Positions 45,996-56,597 are shown, numbered from the stretch's first letter. The stretch is 64,000 nucleotides of DNA from Varibaculum prostatecancerukia (GCF_943169825.2 NZ_OW968402.1:1178001-1242000), one strand, 5' to 3'. Made by a program: numbers and translations. Notes: a model not told the origin generated them from the letters alone.

Positions 45996-47120
45996 TTAAA
46001 GCACGTCTGTTTCATCTTTCGTGCCCGGTTTTGACCCGTTTTGTGACCAGTTGCCCCTTGATTCGCTGTCGCCGAAGTCGAAAAGAGCGGCTTCGCTAGC
46101 TGCCCGCGGCGGGGTCAACCCCAAATGAGCAAAGGCATTAGGGGTAGCGATTCGCCCCCGGGGAGTGCGGGCAATAAAGCCTTGACGCACCAGATAGGGC
46201 TCTGAGACGGTTTCTACGGTTTCGGGTTCCTCCCCCACGGATACCGCCAAAGTTGTAAGCCCTACCGGCCCGCCCGCAAACCGTTCACATAGCGCCTGCA
46301 GAACTGAGCGATCCAGTCGGTCTAGGCCGGCAGGATCTACCTCGAACAGGTCGAGGGCAGCTTTGGCAGCTTTCAAGGAAAGCGTGCCGTCCCCGTGTAC
46401 CTGGGCATAGTCGATAACCCGGCGGAGCAGACGGTTAGCGATCCGGGGGGTTCCGCGGGAGCGGGCCGCCATTTCGGAGGCTGCCTGCGGATCCAGTTCG
46501 GCCTCCATGAGTCGCGCCGAACGGGTGAGTACCTGGCGCAACTCTTCGGCACTGTAATAGTCCAAATAAGCGGTAAAACCGAAACGATCCCGCAAAGGTG
46601 CCGGTAGCAATCCGGAGCGGGTAGTTGCCCCCACGACTGTAAACGGCGGTAAGGTTAGCGGGATCGAGGTCGCACCCGGGCCTTTCCCCACCACCACATC
46701 TACGCGAAAATCCTCCATCGCCAGGTAAAGCATCTCTTCCGCCGTGCGCGCTAAACGATGGATTTCATCGATAAAAAGTACGTCGCCCTCTTGCAGGGCA
46801 GAAAGAATCGCCGCTAGATCTCCGGCGTGTTGAATCGCCGGCCCGGAAGTCAGCCGCAACGAAGTTCCAGTTTCATGCGCGATAATCATCGCCAGGGTGG
46901 TTTTACCCAGTCCGGGAGGACCCGCCAAAAGCACGTGATCAGGGGTGGTGCCGCGTCCAATCGCCGCTTTTAACACCAGATCCAACTGGCGGCGAATCTT
47001 TTCTTGCCCTACGAAAGAATCCAGGTCTTTAGGACGCAGCGCGGCTTCGGCGGCCCGCTCAACCTCATCCGCTCCCGGCCCTACCGGAGAGCTAATCGCC
47101 CACTCGTTTGTTTCTTCCAC
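45996..47120 (-). CDS. ruvB: Holliday junction DNA helicase RuvB
   Basis: 374-residue AAA+ motor of branch migration. Walker [12 protein letters not shown] is near 66-76, Walker B DEIHRL near 117, sensor 1 VGATTR near 163, and a winged helix is at the C-terminus ([14 protein letters not shown]). A ~40-residue tail follows the usual end. GGGGAG lies upstream of the GTG start, 9 bp after ruvA. Confidence 0.96.
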   Translation of the reverse strand: MEETNEWAISSPVGPGADEVERAAEAALRPKDLDSFVGQEKIRRQLDLVLKAAIGRGTTPDHVLLAGPPGLGKTTLAMIIAHETGTSLRLTSGPAIQHAGDLAAILSALQEGDVLFIDEIHRLARTAEEMLYLAMEDFRVDVVVGKGPGATSIPLTLPPFTVVGATTRSGLLPAPLRDRFGFTAYLDYYSAEELRQVLTRSARLMEAELDPQAASEMAARSRGTPRIANRLLRRVIDYAQVHGDGTLSLKAAKAALDLFEVDPAGLDRLDRSVLQALCERFAGGPVGLTTLAVSVGEEPETVETVSEPYLVRQGFIARTPRGRIATPNAFAHLGLTPPRAASEAALFDFGDSESRGNWSQNGSKPGTKDETDVL

Positions 47121-47129
47121 TGCGCTCCC

Positions 47130-47729
47130 CTATGCGTGATGCTTGCCTAACAATTGTAAGGCCCCGCGCAAAAGTTCGGGAACTCCTGCCTGCGGGTTAG
47201 CTTCGGCGGCCTCGTTAACCGCCTTTTGGGCCAGCGGAGTTCTCCACCCTAACTGTTCGAGGGCATGGCAAACTTCTTCCTTGCCGGCGCTACCGATTCC
47301 GCCAGTTGGAGGTGTTCCCGCCTCGCTAGGTTCGCCTAGTTTATCTCCGATTTCTACCAGGATTCGTTGCGCGGATTTCTTGCCTACCCCCGGGATTTGG
47401 GTAAGAGCTGTCAGGTCACTTTGGGAAACTGCTGCCCGCAGCTCATCGGGACTAAAAACCGCGAGGGCGGCTAAGGCTAGTTTGGGTCCGATTCCCGAAA
47501 CCGTAATTAGGGTAGAGAAAATATCGCGTTCATCGCGTCCGGCAAACCCGAAAAGTAACCAGGCATCTTCCCGCACTACCAGGTGGGTTAATACTTTCAC
47601 CTGCTTACCGGCCTCTAGGGTCGACAATGTAGCGGGGGTAGCGAAAAAAGTGTAGCCCACGCCCGCCACGTCGATCGTGGCTTTGTCTAGTCTGACTTCT
47701 TCGATGGTTCCCGATAGATGCGTAATCAT
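47130..47729 (-). CDS. ruvA: Holliday junction DNA helicase subunit RuvA
   Basis: 199-residue junction-binding protein. It has an OB-fold N-terminus and two helix-hairpin-helix motifs (VSGIGPKLALAAL and IPGVGKKSAQRIL). A flexible linker and a C-terminal RuvB-contacting domain (HALEQLGWRTPLAQKAVNEA) follow. GGAG lies 7 nt before the ATG. It is part of ruvC-ruvA-ruvB. Confidence 0.96.
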   Translation of the reverse strand: MITHLSGTIEEVRLDKATIDVAGVGYTFFATPATLSTLEAGKQVKVLTHLVVREDAWLLFGFAGRDERDIFSTLITVSGIGPKLALAALAVFSPDELRAAVSQSDLTALTQIPGVGKKSAQRILVEIGDKLGEPSEAGTPPTGGIGSAGKEEVCHALEQLGWRTPLAQKAVNEAAEANPQAGVPELLRGALQLLGKHHA

Positions 47730-47770
47730 ATAGAATCTCCGCTAGCTGGCTACTGGTTATAGACGCTATC

Positions 47771-48409
47771 TTACTTGCCCTTATTTCGCCTAAGCCGGGG
47801 ATCAACCGCGCCGGTGCGTCGAGTTGTTGCCTGCGCCTGCGCCCACATTTTTTGGGCAGCAGTCAGATTCCCCCGCGAAGATATTTTGCCAGATAGAGAA
47901 ACGTTCACGGTGCCATCTCGGCTCGCCCCTTGCAAACCATCGCGCCGCCAACCGTGACAAATCGCGATAGCTAAGGCATCGGCAGCATCGGCGGGTCGCA
48001 CTACTTTTTCCATCCGCAAAATTCGTTGCACCATGTGCTGGACTTGGGCTTTATTCGCAACCCCGGAGCCGGTGACTGCGGCTTTAACCTCCGAAGGAGT
48101 GTGGATAGCTAGCGGCAGCTTGTGGGCGGCGGCCTCGGCCATGGCCACCCCCATCACCCACATGGTGGAGGTAACCGATTGCACATTATCCTGGGCGAAT
48201 ACCCGTTCAATCGACATGACTTCCGGGTGGTGCTCTTCAATAGCCGCTGCTATTCGCCGACGGATTTTATCTAGGCGAAAATGAGAGGCCATATTTTGCG
48301 GAGACCGGGCAACCTCGACATGCACCAGCTGGGCGCGCCGCTGGGAATCCATATCGATGATTCCAATTCCGCAGCGGGTCAGACCGGGGTCAATTCCGAT
48401 AATCCGCAA
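47771..48409 (-). CDS. ruvC: Crossover junction endodeoxyribonuclease RuvC
   Basis: 212-residue Holliday junction resolvase. The catalytic acids are visible in GIDPGLTR (D7), SIERVFAQDN (E near 66) and RPADAADALAIA (two Asp near 139-142). A basic C-terminal extension of about 35 residues follows the usual ~175-residue core. The start is TTG, 9 bp after yebC. Confidence 0.95.
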   Translation of the reverse strand: MRIIGIDPGLTRCGIGIIDMDSQRRAQLVHVEVARSPQNMASHFRLDKIRRRIAAAIEEHHPEVMSIERVFAQDNVQSVTSTMWVMGVAMAEAAAHKLPLAIHTPSEVKAAVTGSGVANKAQVQHMVQRILRMEKVVRPADAADALAIAICHGWRRDGLQGASRDGTVNVSLSGKISSRGNLTAAQKMWAQAQATTRRTGAVDPRLRRNKGK

Positions 48410-48418
48410 AGATATTGC

Positions 48419-49183
48419 CTATTCTTCCTCTGCTTCGTATTGCTCTTGTACTTCGTGGCTTACCGAAAGATTAGTGAACACGTCCTGCACGTCATCACTG
48501 TCTTCTAAAGCATCAATTAGCCGCATTACCTGGCGATACTTAGCTAAATCTAGCTCTGCTTCGGTGGTAGCTTTCCACTGGGATTCTGCCGAATCATAGT
48601 CAATGCCGGCTTCTTGTAGGGCTTTGCGTACCTCAACCAGATTCGTGGGATCGCAAATAACGGTGAAGTTTTCTGCGCCTTCTTCGACTTCTTCGGCTCC
48701 CGCGTCCAGAACCGCCATCAAAATGGTGTCTTCGTCTACGCCCTCGGCTTTAGCGACCTCGATAGCGCCGATCCGGTTAAATAGGTAGGAAACGGAGCCA
48801 GGATCAGCCAAGTTGCCGCCGTTCTTGCTAAAGGCAGTGCGCACATCGGCGGCAGCGCGGTTTTTGTTATCAGTGAGGCACTCTACCAGCATCGCTACTC
48901 CGCCCGGGCCGTAGCCTTCGTAGGAGATAGTCTGCCAGTCTGCGCCGCCTGCCTCGGCGCCGGAGCCGCGGGCAACTGCCCGTTTGATGTTATCGGCGGG
49001 TACCGAGTTCTTTTTCGCCTTCTGGATCGCGTCAAATAGAGTGGGATTTCCCGCGGGATCGCCGCCACCGGTACGGGCTGCTACCTCGATATTCTTAATC
49101 AACCGGGCAAATAGTTTACCCCGCTTAGCGTCGATTGCCGCTTTCTTATGCTTGGTGGTAGCCCACTTTGAGTGACCCGACAT
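48419..49183 (-). CDS. yebC: YebC/PmpR family regulatory protein
   Basis: 254-residue protein with the family N-terminus [21 protein letters not shown] and the [19 protein letters not shown] core near 84-102. Members are described as transcriptional regulators and, more recently, as aids to translation of proline stretches. AAGGAG lies before the ATG. Conserved position directly upstream of ruvC. No pdxS/pdxT pair lies between it and the NUDIX gene. Confidence 0.95.
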   Translation of the reverse strand: MSGHSKWATTKHKKAAIDAKRGKLFARLIKNIEVAARTGGGDPAGNPTLFDAIQKAKKNSVPADNIKRAVARGSGAEAGGADWQTISYEGYGPGGVAMLVECLTDNKNRAAADVRTAFSKNGGNLADPGSVSYLFNRIGAIEVAKAEGVDEDTILMAVLDAGAEEVEEGAENFTVICDPTNLVEVRKALQEAGIDYDSAESQWKATTEAELDLAKYRQVMRLIDALEDSDDVQDVFTNLSVSHEVQEQYEAEEE

Positions 49184-49266
49184 TCGCTCTCCTTAGTTCC
49201 GCTCGCGGATAAATCAAAATACAAGCCCGATTTTAGCGCCTTTGCGCCCTCAGCGTCTAAATAGCC

Positions 49267-49881
49267 TTAATCGTAGACGCTGAGGCAGTTGCCATCCCAA
49301 CCGCTAACCCACTGCTGAGCCAGTTCCGGGAGGCAATTAGGATAGATAGTTTCCCGCTCGCCTAAGCGCGCAAGTTCTGTAAGGGGAACCCAGCGGATAT
49401 CCTCTAAAAGTTGCTTTTCCGAGGGCGTCCACTTGGCGGTAAATGCCCGGGGTGCATCTGCATTTAGATGCACCAGGAAATAATGTTCTGCCTGGATGGC
49501 CCAAAGTTTGCGGAACTTTAGCAAAGATTCCCGGTAAAGCACCGATCCTTGCAGCTGACCAAGATTCAGGGTGATTCCAGTTTCTTCTTTAGATTCCCGC
49601 AGAGCCGCCTGCGCGCGGGTTTCTCCGCCTTCAATCCCGCCTCCGGGGGTAAACCACCAGCGATGGGTGGGATCAGAAAAATCGTGTCCACTGATTAAGA
49701 GGATGCGCCCTCGAGAATCAAACGCCACTATCCGGGCAGCGTGGCGACCCGGGTAGCCATCCTGATCGACCGGCCAGTCGGGAGCGAGCGGATTTTCTCC
49801 GTTAGGCGGAAAAGGATTCGGGAGCGGACGCGGCACCTGAAAACCGGAGCTCACCCTAGGATCGCCCCATTCGATAGGCAC
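49267..49881 (-). CDS. NUDIX hydrolase
   Basis: 204-residue hydrolase of nucleoside diphosphate-X substrates. The full Nudix box is present as GGIEGGETRAQAAL then RESKEETGI near 80-102. A Pro/Asn-rich N-terminal ~40 residues (PRPLPNPFPPNGENP) precedes the domain. The GTG at 49881 overlaps the PrsW gene by 26 bp; an in-frame GTG at 49854 is an alternative start and the ribosome binding site does not decide it. The substrate is unknown. Confidence 0.9.
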   Translation of the reverse strand: MPIEWGDPRVSSGFQVPRPLPNPFPPNGENPLAPDWPVDQDGYPGRHAARIVAFDSRGRILLISGHDFSDPTHRWWFTPGGGIEGGETRAQAALRESKEETGITLNLGQLQGSVLYRESLLKFRKLWAIQAEHYFLVHLNADAPRAFTAKWTPSEKQLLEDIRWVPLTELARLGERETIYPNCLPELAQQWVSGWDGNCLSVYD

Positions 49882-51196
49882 CTACGGGGGCGCTAGCACG
49901 AGCAAAGTCCGCTCGAGCCTGCAATAACTTCTTGACCGTCTCCTGGTTTTCTTTTTCTACACTTGCCGAGAGGCCACGATGGGAACTGGAAACATAGTTT
50001 AAAGCCAGAACGGTGCAGGCTTGTTGGAAAACCGAGAGAGCCCGGCGGGCAGCGGGAGAAATAGTGCGAGCGGATTTGCGGGCACGCCGCCGTCCAGACA
50101 GCGAACAAAGCATTTGTGCTTCTCGCACATCAATCCACCCAGCAGCGATATAGGCTTGAAGACCGTTTTCGATCGCATTGCGTTGCCGCACCGAAACCAC
50201 CAGGTTAATAGCTAGCCAGGTGATAAACATCGGTCCCCAGAAGAACAGGTAGGAAACCAGGAAAAGCAAAGCAGAATAGGTGGCGAGACCATTCCAGGCG
50301 GCATGCAAACAGATGGCGGAAGCCAGTCCAGAAATCGGGAGAATAATGCGCATTTTGGGGGAAGCCACCCGGGTAAGAGCCATCCCCAAGGCTAAGCCAA
50401 AGATCGAGGTGTAGACGGTATGACCGAAGGGACCGAGCATGGCGCGCATGAAGAAAACCACGGGGAGCTGATCGTAAAAACGCGCAAAGTAGAGCACGTT
50501 TTCAGTAAAGGCGAAGCCAGCCGCCAGAATTCCGGCAATAACTACCCCGTCTAGAGGGCTTTTCACTGAGCGCCGCCTGGTCAACATAATGATTACTACC
50601 CCGAGGCCTTTTAGGGATTCCTCTACTATGGGTGCCACGATGGTGGCCAGAACCCCAAAAGATTGGAAGGGAGTAGGCCCGAAATCTACTGCTTGCAGCG
50701 CTTTTCCTGAAAACGTATTTAGTCCTAAGGCGCAGGCAGAAGCAATCCCTGCCCCCCAGAGGAAGGCCACTACCAGCAGCCACCACGGTTTTGGCGCCCA
50801 GCGGTCAAGCCAAACCATCACAATCACTACAATCGCCATCGGTAACAGGGCAGCCATCACCGCCCCAATCGTGGTGGCAACTGACTCTTCAGCGGAGATA
50901 AAAAGCGCGAAATAGCTAAGTCCGCCCCCGGCAGCGATTAAACAAAGAACTTCTAGCCAGGGAAAAGAGCGCATCCGGGAATGGCGACTAGTTTTTTCTG
51001 CTCCCGGATCTACCAGCAGCGGCTGCGAAGATACTCGCTGTGAAATCGCCGGATGCGGAATCAAGGGATCTACTGGCAGGCTGAGGGCATCGAAACTGTA
51101 ATCTTGTACTAGCTGCTCCGGTAGTTGCTGATTGTTAGCCGCAGGACCAGGTTGGGCAAGCGAGGCGGGCGAGTATGCCGGGTTCATCTGGCTCAC
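49856..51196 (-). CDS. PrsW family intramembrane metalloprotease
   Basis: 446-residue membrane protein with about nine hydrophobic segments between ~85 and 330. The family zinc-site motifs are visible: VEESLKG (EExxK type) near 193, a FAFTENVLYF segment near 235 and HAAWNG near 305. The N-terminal ~80 residues and the C-terminal ~110 residues are soluble. B. subtilis PrsW cleaves an anti-sigma factor; the substrate here is unknown. AAGGAG lies 6 nt before the GTG. It sits inside the phospholipid-mannoside cluster, between pimA and the NUDIX gene. Confidence 0.9.
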   Translation of the reverse strand: MSQMNPAYSPASLAQPGPAANNQQLPEQLVQDYSFDALSLPVDPLIPHPAISQRVSSQPLLVDPGAEKTSRHSRMRSFPWLEVLCLIAAGGGLSYFALFISAEESVATTIGAVMAALLPMAIVVIVMVWLDRWAPKPWWLLVVAFLWGAGIASACALGLNTFSGKALQAVDFGPTPFQSFGVLATIVAPIVEESLKGLGVVIIMLTRRRSVKSPLDGVVIAGILAAGFAFTENVLYFARFYDQLPVVFFMRAMLGPFGHTVYTSIFGLALGMALTRVASPKMRIILPISGLASAICLHAAWNGLATYSALLFLVSYLFFWGPMFITWLAINLVVSVRQRNAIENGLQAYIAAGWIDVREAQMLCSLSGRRRARKSARTISPAARRALSVFQQACTVLALNYVSSSHRGLSASVEKENQETVKKLLQARADFARASAPVGAYRMGRS

Positions 51197-51288
51197 CTAT
51201 TTCTCCTTTGCTGGGCTGATACTAGTCTAACCGGGAAAACGCATTTTCTCTTATTAGCATTACCAAAAATAGATAACCGCTATTATCG

Positions 51289-52404
51289 CTAGTTTTCGGG
51301 TGTTTGCTTCCGGCAGCGTTCATAGACCGCTAATACTTGGTCAGTGACCACCGACCAGTCGTAACGTTTTGCTCCCTGGTGTCCTCGCTTTGCTAAGCGG
51401 GCAGCTGCTTCTCGATCTTCACAAACCGCCAGCAGCTTTTCAGCCAGTGAGGCCGCGTCCTCGGAAGTAAAAATCTCACCGAGGCGCCCCTCCTCTAGTA
51501 CCGCTGTGAAAGCAGGGATTGAGGAAGCGACTACCAGGCAGTTAGATGCCATCGCCTCTACCAGTACAATCCCGAAAGATTCTCCCCCGGTTTGGGGCGC
51601 GATATAGGCAGTCGCCGAGCTAAACAGCGCGATTTTTTCTTCTTCGCTAAGCGCTCCCAAGAACTCAACGCTGTTTCCATAGGGCGCTAAAGTAGCGCGG
51701 GCACGGCTGGCGTTTCCCGGTCCCGCAATTAAAAACCGCGCCTGGGGATAGGACGCCAAAACTAGCGGAATCGCTTCTACCAGGATTGATAATCCTTTGC
51801 GAGGTTCGTCTAGGCGCCCCAAGAAACAGAACACTGGCGATTCTTCGCTTTGTTGCCACTTTGGAGTGGGACTTGCCTGCGCAAAAGCCTGATAGTCTAC
51901 CCCGTTCGGGATCACGGTAGCGTCCCCACCTTGATAGCGCTGCAGAGTTCTCCGCGCTTCCTCAGAGACTGCGATTTGCGCACTGAGTTTTTCTTTAACC
52001 GACTGCACCACCGGTTTGCCCAAGGTGTAGAGCAAGGATTTCTCGATGGCAGCATGAAAAGTACCCACCACCGGACAGCGCGCATGCTGTAGGGCAATTA
52101 GAGACACCGAGGGCGTGGCCGGCTCGTGAACATGCAGAATATCAAAATCACTGGTAGTAACCCATTGGCGCGTGCGCGCCGCCACCCGCGGCCCAAATGC
52201 CAGGCGCGCAACGGAACCGTTATAGGGGATTGCAAAAGTTTTCCCCGCGTTTACAAACCCATCCTCGCTATATTCCGTTTCTACCGGGGCAAATACGGAA
52301 ACTTCATGACCGCGCCGCCGCAGCTCTTCTGCCTGGTCACGTACATGAAACTGTACTCCCCCCGGCACATCATAGGCGTAGGGGCAGACGATCCCGATTT
52401 TCAC
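51289..52404 (-). CDS. pimA: Phosphatidylinositol mannosyltransferase PimA-like (GT4)
   Basis: 371-residue GT-B fold glycosyltransferase of family 4. The N-terminus KIGIVCPYAYDVPGGVQFHV with the nucleotide-proximal GG, and the C-terminal donor motif GGESFGIVLVEAMASN near 269-284, are typical. The operon with the acyltransferase and the PgsA-type synthase supports transfer of mannose from GDP-mannose to phosphatidylinositol. The GTG overlaps the acyltransferase gene by 4 bp and has AAGGAGG upstream. Confidence 0.92.
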   Translation of the reverse strand: MKIGIVCPYAYDVPGGVQFHVRDQAEELRRRGHEVSVFAPVETEYSEDGFVNAGKTFAIPYNGSVARLAFGPRVAARTRQWVTTSDFDILHVHEPATPSVSLIALQHARCPVVGTFHAAIEKSLLYTLGKPVVQSVKEKLSAQIAVSEEARRTLQRYQGGDATVIPNGVDYQAFAQASPTPKWQQSEESPVFCFLGRLDEPRKGLSILVEAIPLVLASYPQARFLIAGPGNASRARATLAPYGNSVEFLGALSEEEKIALFSSATAYIAPQTGGESFGIVLVEAMASNCLVVASSIPAFTAVLEEGRLGEIFTSEDAASLAEKLLAVCEDREAAARLAKRGHQGAKRYDWSVVTDQVLAVYERCRKQTPEN

Positions 52405-53351
52405 TGCTGCGCCTCCTTCCGGCTGCGCTGCCGCGCCCGCTCAAGGCGAACTGGATCTAAATCAGCGACAAATAATTTTTGCAGCATGAACCAAGATTCG
52501 GGGGAATCCACAATCATCTCCCCGACTTTTTCCGCCCAATCCCGAGTCATAGTTTCTACCTTATCGGGCTTTATCGGTCCGGCAAGGTTAATCACTATTC
52601 CCCAACGCGAGCGTGCAGCCCGGCGTCGTGAGTGCGCGAGCTGTTCTAAGGAGATATGCCCGCAATAAAGGGGAGCATTAATTTTTTGCGCAAGGGCAGC
52701 CGGACCTGCTGCTAACAGGGCTTTTGATTTCCCCAAAGTCACTTCCACCCCGTTGCCGGTAATATCTCGGTCAGCGAGCAGCGGTATCAGATACTTTCCT
52801 TCTTCCGCAGCCGCCACTAAGTTTGCAAAAGGTTTTTCGCCCTTGTTGGCCGCAATTATCCGCATATTCGCCTGCTGCCGTACCTGGGTAAATGCCTGGA
52901 ATAGGGCTTCCGGTTTTACTTTTTCAGCCACAGTCAGTACCGGTCTTACTTCTTTACTAGCAAAGTAGCCCGCGAGATCCCAGTTGCCAGAATGGGTAAG
53001 CGCTAAACACACGTTCCCGCGCGCACAGTCGTCTAAGAAAACTTCCCGGTCACCCTCAATCCGCACGCGGGCAAGAATTTGGGAGCTGGAAAGCCTCCCT
53101 AACAAGGCGGTTTCGGAAAATAGCCGCATATAGCCTTTAAGCCCCTGCCGTACTGTTTTTTCAATGCTATTTTCCGGGATTCCTAAATGTCGCAGATTCT
53201 TCCGATACTGTCTCGCGCCGGAAGTATCTATCCGGTAAAGCACTTCCCCAATCAGGCTTCCGATTCCCTGAGCCCCGCCTAGCGGCAGATACGAGAGTAG
53301 TTTTAAACCAGTTCGCGCCAGCTGAGCGCTAGAAAATAGCTCAGTTTTCAC
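52401..53351 (-). CDS. patA: Phosphatidylinositol mannoside acyltransferase (HtrB/LpxL-like)
   Basis: 316-residue membrane-associated acyltransferase. The catalytic HxxxxD motif is in ALTHSGNWDLAG near 117-128, and the downstream PLLADRDITGNG near 190 is also typical. In actinobacteria this family acylates the mannose of phosphatidylinositol mannosides. It starts directly after the pgsA stop (TAA then GTG) and overlaps pimA. The symbol follows mycobacterial usage. Confidence 0.88.
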   Translation of the reverse strand: MKTELFSSAQLARTGLKLLSYLPLGGAQGIGSLIGEVLYRIDTSGARQYRKNLRHLGIPENSIEKTVRQGLKGYMRLFSETALLGRLSSSQILARVRIEGDREVFLDDCARGNVCLALTHSGNWDLAGYFASKEVRPVLTVAEKVKPEALFQAFTQVRQQANMRIIAANKGEKPFANLVAAAEEGKYLIPLLADRDITGNGVEVTLGKSKALLAAGPAALAQKINAPLYCGHISLEQLAHSRRRAARSRWGIVINLAGPIKPDKVETMTRDWAEKVGEMIVDSPESWFMLQKLFVADLDPVRLERARQRSRKEAQQ

Positions 53352-53966
53352 TTATTTCAGGTGCTTTCTGACGTAAAGGATTCTTTGTACCACGGTCACG
53401 AAACTTGCGAAAGCTACCCAGGAAAGCGCAATCGGAAAACAGATCTCCGGCGCTCCCAAATCGGTTATGCCTGCCCCTACTAGGGCGACTACTAGGCGAT
53501 CGGTGCGCTCCCCAATCCCCACTTTGGCAACCACCCCTAAGGCTTCACCGCGAGCACGCACATAGGGAACTGCCGCTGCCCCGACTAGGGCGCAAATAGC
53601 GGCAATAATGGTGAAGGTGCGGATGCTCCCCGAAGCCATCCCGCTAATCGCCCAGTACAGCAGGGAGCCAAAAATCGCTCCATCAGCAAGGCGGTCCAGA
53701 GAGGAATCTAGGAAGGCTCCAAAGTCGCTGGTCTGATTGGTAAGACGCGCCAAAACCCCATCTATGGAATCCGCGAAAGCGGTTATCCCGATCAGGATTC
53801 CTCCTAGCGCTAAATAGCCGTGTGCTAGCAGCCCGATAGCCAGCGCCATATTGATTATGGTTCCGGCAATAGTGACCATATTGGGGGTGACCCCCGCTTT
53901 GGCCAGCAGCTTGGCGGGGACGGTGAAAATTGCGCGGGCTAGACCCCGCCCATGGTTACCTAGCAT
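53352..53966 (-). CDS. pgsA: CDP-alcohol phosphatidyltransferase (phosphatidylinositol-phosphate synthase-like)
   Basis: 204-residue membrane enzyme with about six hydrophobic segments and the full CDP-alcohol motif D-x2-DG-x2-AR-x8-G-x3-D-x3-D, visible from DSIDGVLAR to GAFLDSSLD near 66-91. Together with pimA and patA this points to the inositol-phosphate synthase that makes the phosphatidylinositol precursor, rather than phosphatidylglycerophosphate synthase. AAGGA precedes the ATG. Confidence 0.92.
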   Translation of the reverse strand: MLGNHGRGLARAIFTVPAKLLAKAGVTPNMVTIAGTIINMALAIGLLAHGYLALGGILIGITAFADSIDGVLARLTNQTSDFGAFLDSSLDRLADGAIFGSLLYWAISGMASGSIRTFTIIAAICALVGAAAVPYVRARGEALGVVAKVGIGERTDRLVVALVGAGITDLGAPEICFPIALSWVAFASFVTVVQRILYVRKHLK

Positions 53967-53969
53967 GAT

Positions 53970-54533
53970 TTATCCTTGCCAGCCGTTAGCTATCTGTTCG
54001 CGTGCATCCCCCAAAAGCTGGGGTACTGCTTTGGTGTGAGCAATCAGGGGGAAGAAATTGGCGTCTCCTCCCCAGCGCGGAACAATATGTTGATGCAGGT
54101 GGCCGGCGATGCCTGCTCCTGCGACCTCCCCTTGATTCATTCCCAGGTTGAAACCCGCAGGGTTTGCCACCTTTTGCAAGGTTCTAATCGCTTGCGCGGT
54201 TACTTCCCCGAATTCGGCGCGCTCGTCCTCGTCCAGGTCAATGTATTCGGATACATGCCGGTAGGGACAGATCAACATATGCCCGGAGTTATAAGGGAAG
54301 AGGTTCATGAGGGCGAAGACTTTTTCTCCCCGGTAAACAATCAGGGCGTCCTCGTCGCTGCGATGGGGAGCGGCACAAAACGGACAGTCTTCACTTTTCT
54401 TGGTGGCCGGACGTGCCTCACCCGAGATATAAACCTGGCGATGTGGAGTCCATAGACGCTGGAAGGCGTCGGGAACTCCCCCGAAGCAGCGAGAATCTTC
54501 GGTCGGCAGCGCGCTAGAATCCGGCGAGGTCAT
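53970..54533 (-). CDS. HIT domain hydrolase
   Basis: 187-residue nucleotide hydrolase or AP4A phosphorylase-like protein. The histidine triad is in AGHLHQHIVPRW near 140-151, and a zinc-type CPFC lies near 51-54. It lies between thrS and pgsA, with 3-bp gaps on both sides, as is usual in actinobacteria. It should be co-translated with them. Confidence 0.92.
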   Translation of the reverse strand: MTSPDSSALPTEDSRCFGGVPDAFQRLWTPHRQVYISGEARPATKKSEDCPFCAAPHRSDEDALIVYRGEKVFALMNLFPYNSGHMLICPYRHVSEYIDLDEDERAEFGEVTAQAIRTLQKVANPAGFNLGMNQGEVAGAGIAGHLHQHIVPRWGGDANFFPLIAHTKAVPQLLGDAREQIANGWQG

Positions 54534-54536
54534 AAG

Positions 54537-56546
54537 CTATTTCCGTTCTGCGATTGCGGCAGTGATCTTAGCGATTGCTTGCTCGATCGGTACCCCGTTT
54601 TCTTGGCTGCCGTCACGGTAACGGAAGGAAACCGCCCCCGCCTCGGCATCCTCGCCCCCGGCAATCAAGGTAAAGGGAATCTTATCTTTGGAGGCGTTAC
54701 GGATTTTCTTCCCAAAGCGATCATCGGAGGTATCGACCTCAACCCGGACTCCTTGTTTGCGTAGCTGGGCTGCTACCTCGAACAGGTAGTCGTTGAAGGC
54801 CTCGGCTACCGGTACGCAGCGCACCTGGACAGGTGCCAGCCAGGCGGGGAAAGCGCCCGCATAGTGTTCCAGGAGTACCCCAAAGAAGCGTTCTATCGAG
54901 CCAAACAGGGCGCGGTGAATCATCACCGGACGCTGATGGGAACCATCGGCAGCAGTGTAGGTAAGGTCGAAACGTTCCGGCAGGTTGAAGTCCAGCTGGA
55001 TAGTGGACATTTGCCAGGTGCGCCCAATGGCGTCTTTGGCCTGTACCGAGATTTTTGGCCCGTAGAAAGCGGCCCCGCCCGGATCCGGGACTAGTTTCAG
55101 TCCGGAAGCAGTCGCTACCTCTTCCAAGGTGCGGGTAGCTTCTTCCCAAGTGTCATCGTCACCTACGAACTTGTCGGGATTCTTGGTGGACAGCTCCAGA
55201 TAAAAATCCTCTAGCCCAAAATCTTTTAACAGATCCAGGACGAAAGTTAGCAGGCTGGCAAGCTCATCGCGCATCTGTTCGCGGGTGCAGTAAATGTGGG
55301 AATCATCTTGAGTGAATCCGCGAGCGCGAGTTAGTCCGTGCACCACCCCGGATTTTTCGTAGCGATAAACGGTGCCGAACTCGAAAAGCCGCAGCGGCAA
55401 TTCCCGGTAAGAACGCCCCTTGGAAGCAAAAATCAGGTTATGCATGGGGCAGTTCATAGGCTTCAGATAGTAATCTTGCCCCTGCTTGGTGATATTGCCT
55501 TCCCTGTCATGCTCTTCGTCCAAGTGCATGGGCGGATACATGCCATCTGCATACCAATCCAGGTGGCCAGAGGTTTTGAACAGATCCGCCTTGGTGATGT
55601 GGGGACTGTAAACAAAGGAATACCCGGATTCGATATGCCGTTTGCGGGAGTATTCTTCCATTTCGTTGCGGATAATCGCCCCTTTGGGGTGGAATACCGG
55701 CAGACCGGAGCCAATCTCGTCGGGGAAAGAGAACAGATCCAGTTCGCGTCCCAGTTTGCGGTGGTCGCGCCGCTCAGCCTCGCGAATACGGGTTTGGTAG
55801 GCAACTAGATCATCTTTGCTGGCCCAAGCGGTGCCATAGATGCGCTGCAGGTGATCATTTGCTTGATCACCTTTCCAATAGGCGGCGGAAGATTTGGTCA
55901 GGGCGAAACCGTTGCCAATATAGCGGGTGTTGGGTACGTGCGGGCCGCGGCAGAGATCCTTCCAGGCGCACTCGCCGGAACGCTCAACATTGTCATAAAT
56001 GGTTAGTCCGCCGGCGCCTACTTCTACGCTGGCACCTTCGGCTTGATCAGGCCCATGACCTTTGGACTCGATCAGTTCCAACTTGTAGGGCTGATCAGCG
56101 AGTTCCTGGCGGGCCTCCTCGTCGCTTACTTCCCGACGCACAAAACGCTGCCCACTTTTAACGATTTTCTTCATCCGTTTTTCTAGGTCTTTTAAGAACT
56201 CGGGAGTCACCGGATCGATATTGCCGAAATCGTAATAGAACCCGTCAGTGATGTAAGGGCCTACTCCCAGGTTGGCATCCGGGTAAACCTGTTGCACAGC
56301 TTGGGCGAGGACGTGGGTAGCCGAGTGGCGAATAATTTCTAGTCCGGCCTCGCTATCAGCGGTAATCGGTTCTACCTGTGCCCCCTCGGGCAAGGTACGC
56401 GCCAGGTCCCAGGGCTCGCCCGCAACCCGCATCGCTACCACGCTGCGGTCTTTGCCCCACAAATCCAGGCCGGTGCAAGTGGCAGCTACCTCTTTAGTTT
56501 CCCCTGCAATCTGGACGTTGATTAGCCCTGCTGCCTCTGCTGCCAC
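54537..56546 (-). CDS. thrS: Threonyl-tRNA synthetase
   Basis: 669-residue class II synthetase. It has an N-terminal TGS domain, an editing domain with [10 protein letters not shown] near 74-83, and a catalytic core with [12 protein letters not shown] (zinc Cys) near 367 and [14 protein letters not shown] near 409. A C-terminal anticodon-binding domain includes [20 protein letters not shown] lies 6 nt before the GTG. It heads the minus-strand phospholipid cluster. No T-box is visible in its 51-bp upstream gap. Confidence 0.96.
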   Translation of the reverse strand: MAAEAAGLINVQIAGETKEVAATCTGLDLWGKDRSVVAMRVAGEPWDLARTLPEGAQVEPITADSEAGLEIIRHSATHVLAQAVQQVYPDANLGVGPYITDGFYYDFGNIDPVTPEFLKDLEKRMKKIVKSGQRFVRREVSDEEARQELADQPYKLELIESKGHGPDQAEGASVEVGAGGLTIYDNVERSGECAWKDLCRGPHVPNTRYIGNGFALTKSSAAYWKGDQANDHLQRIYGTAWASKDDLVAYQTRIREAERRDHRKLGRELDLFSFPDEIGSGLPVFHPKGAIIRNEMEEYSRKRHIESGYSFVYSPHITKADLFKTSGHLDWYADGMYPPMHLDEEHDREGNITKQGQDYYLKPMNCPMHNLIFASKGRSYRELPLRLFEFGTVYRYEKSGVVHGLTRARGFTQDDSHIYCTREQMRDELASLLTFVLDLLKDFGLEDFYLELSTKNPDKFVGDDDTWEEATRTLEEVATASGLKLVPDPGGAAFYGPKISVQAKDAIGRTWQMSTIQLDFNLPERFDLTYTAADGSHQRPVMIHRALFGSIERFFGVLLEHYAGAFPAWLAPVQVRCVPVAEAFNDYLFEVAAQLRKQGVRVEVDTSDDRFGKKIRNASKDKIPFTLIAGGEDAEAGAVSFRYRDGSQENGVPIEQAIAKITAAIAERK

Positions 56547-56597
56547 TTTCGATCCTCCTAGTTACGGATTAAGTTATTACCTGGCTATTCTACCTAG

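Noticed and set aside
56547-56597. Possible T-box or other riboswitch before thrS
   Set aside because: Only 51 bp separate thrS and gluQ, with no T-box motif.
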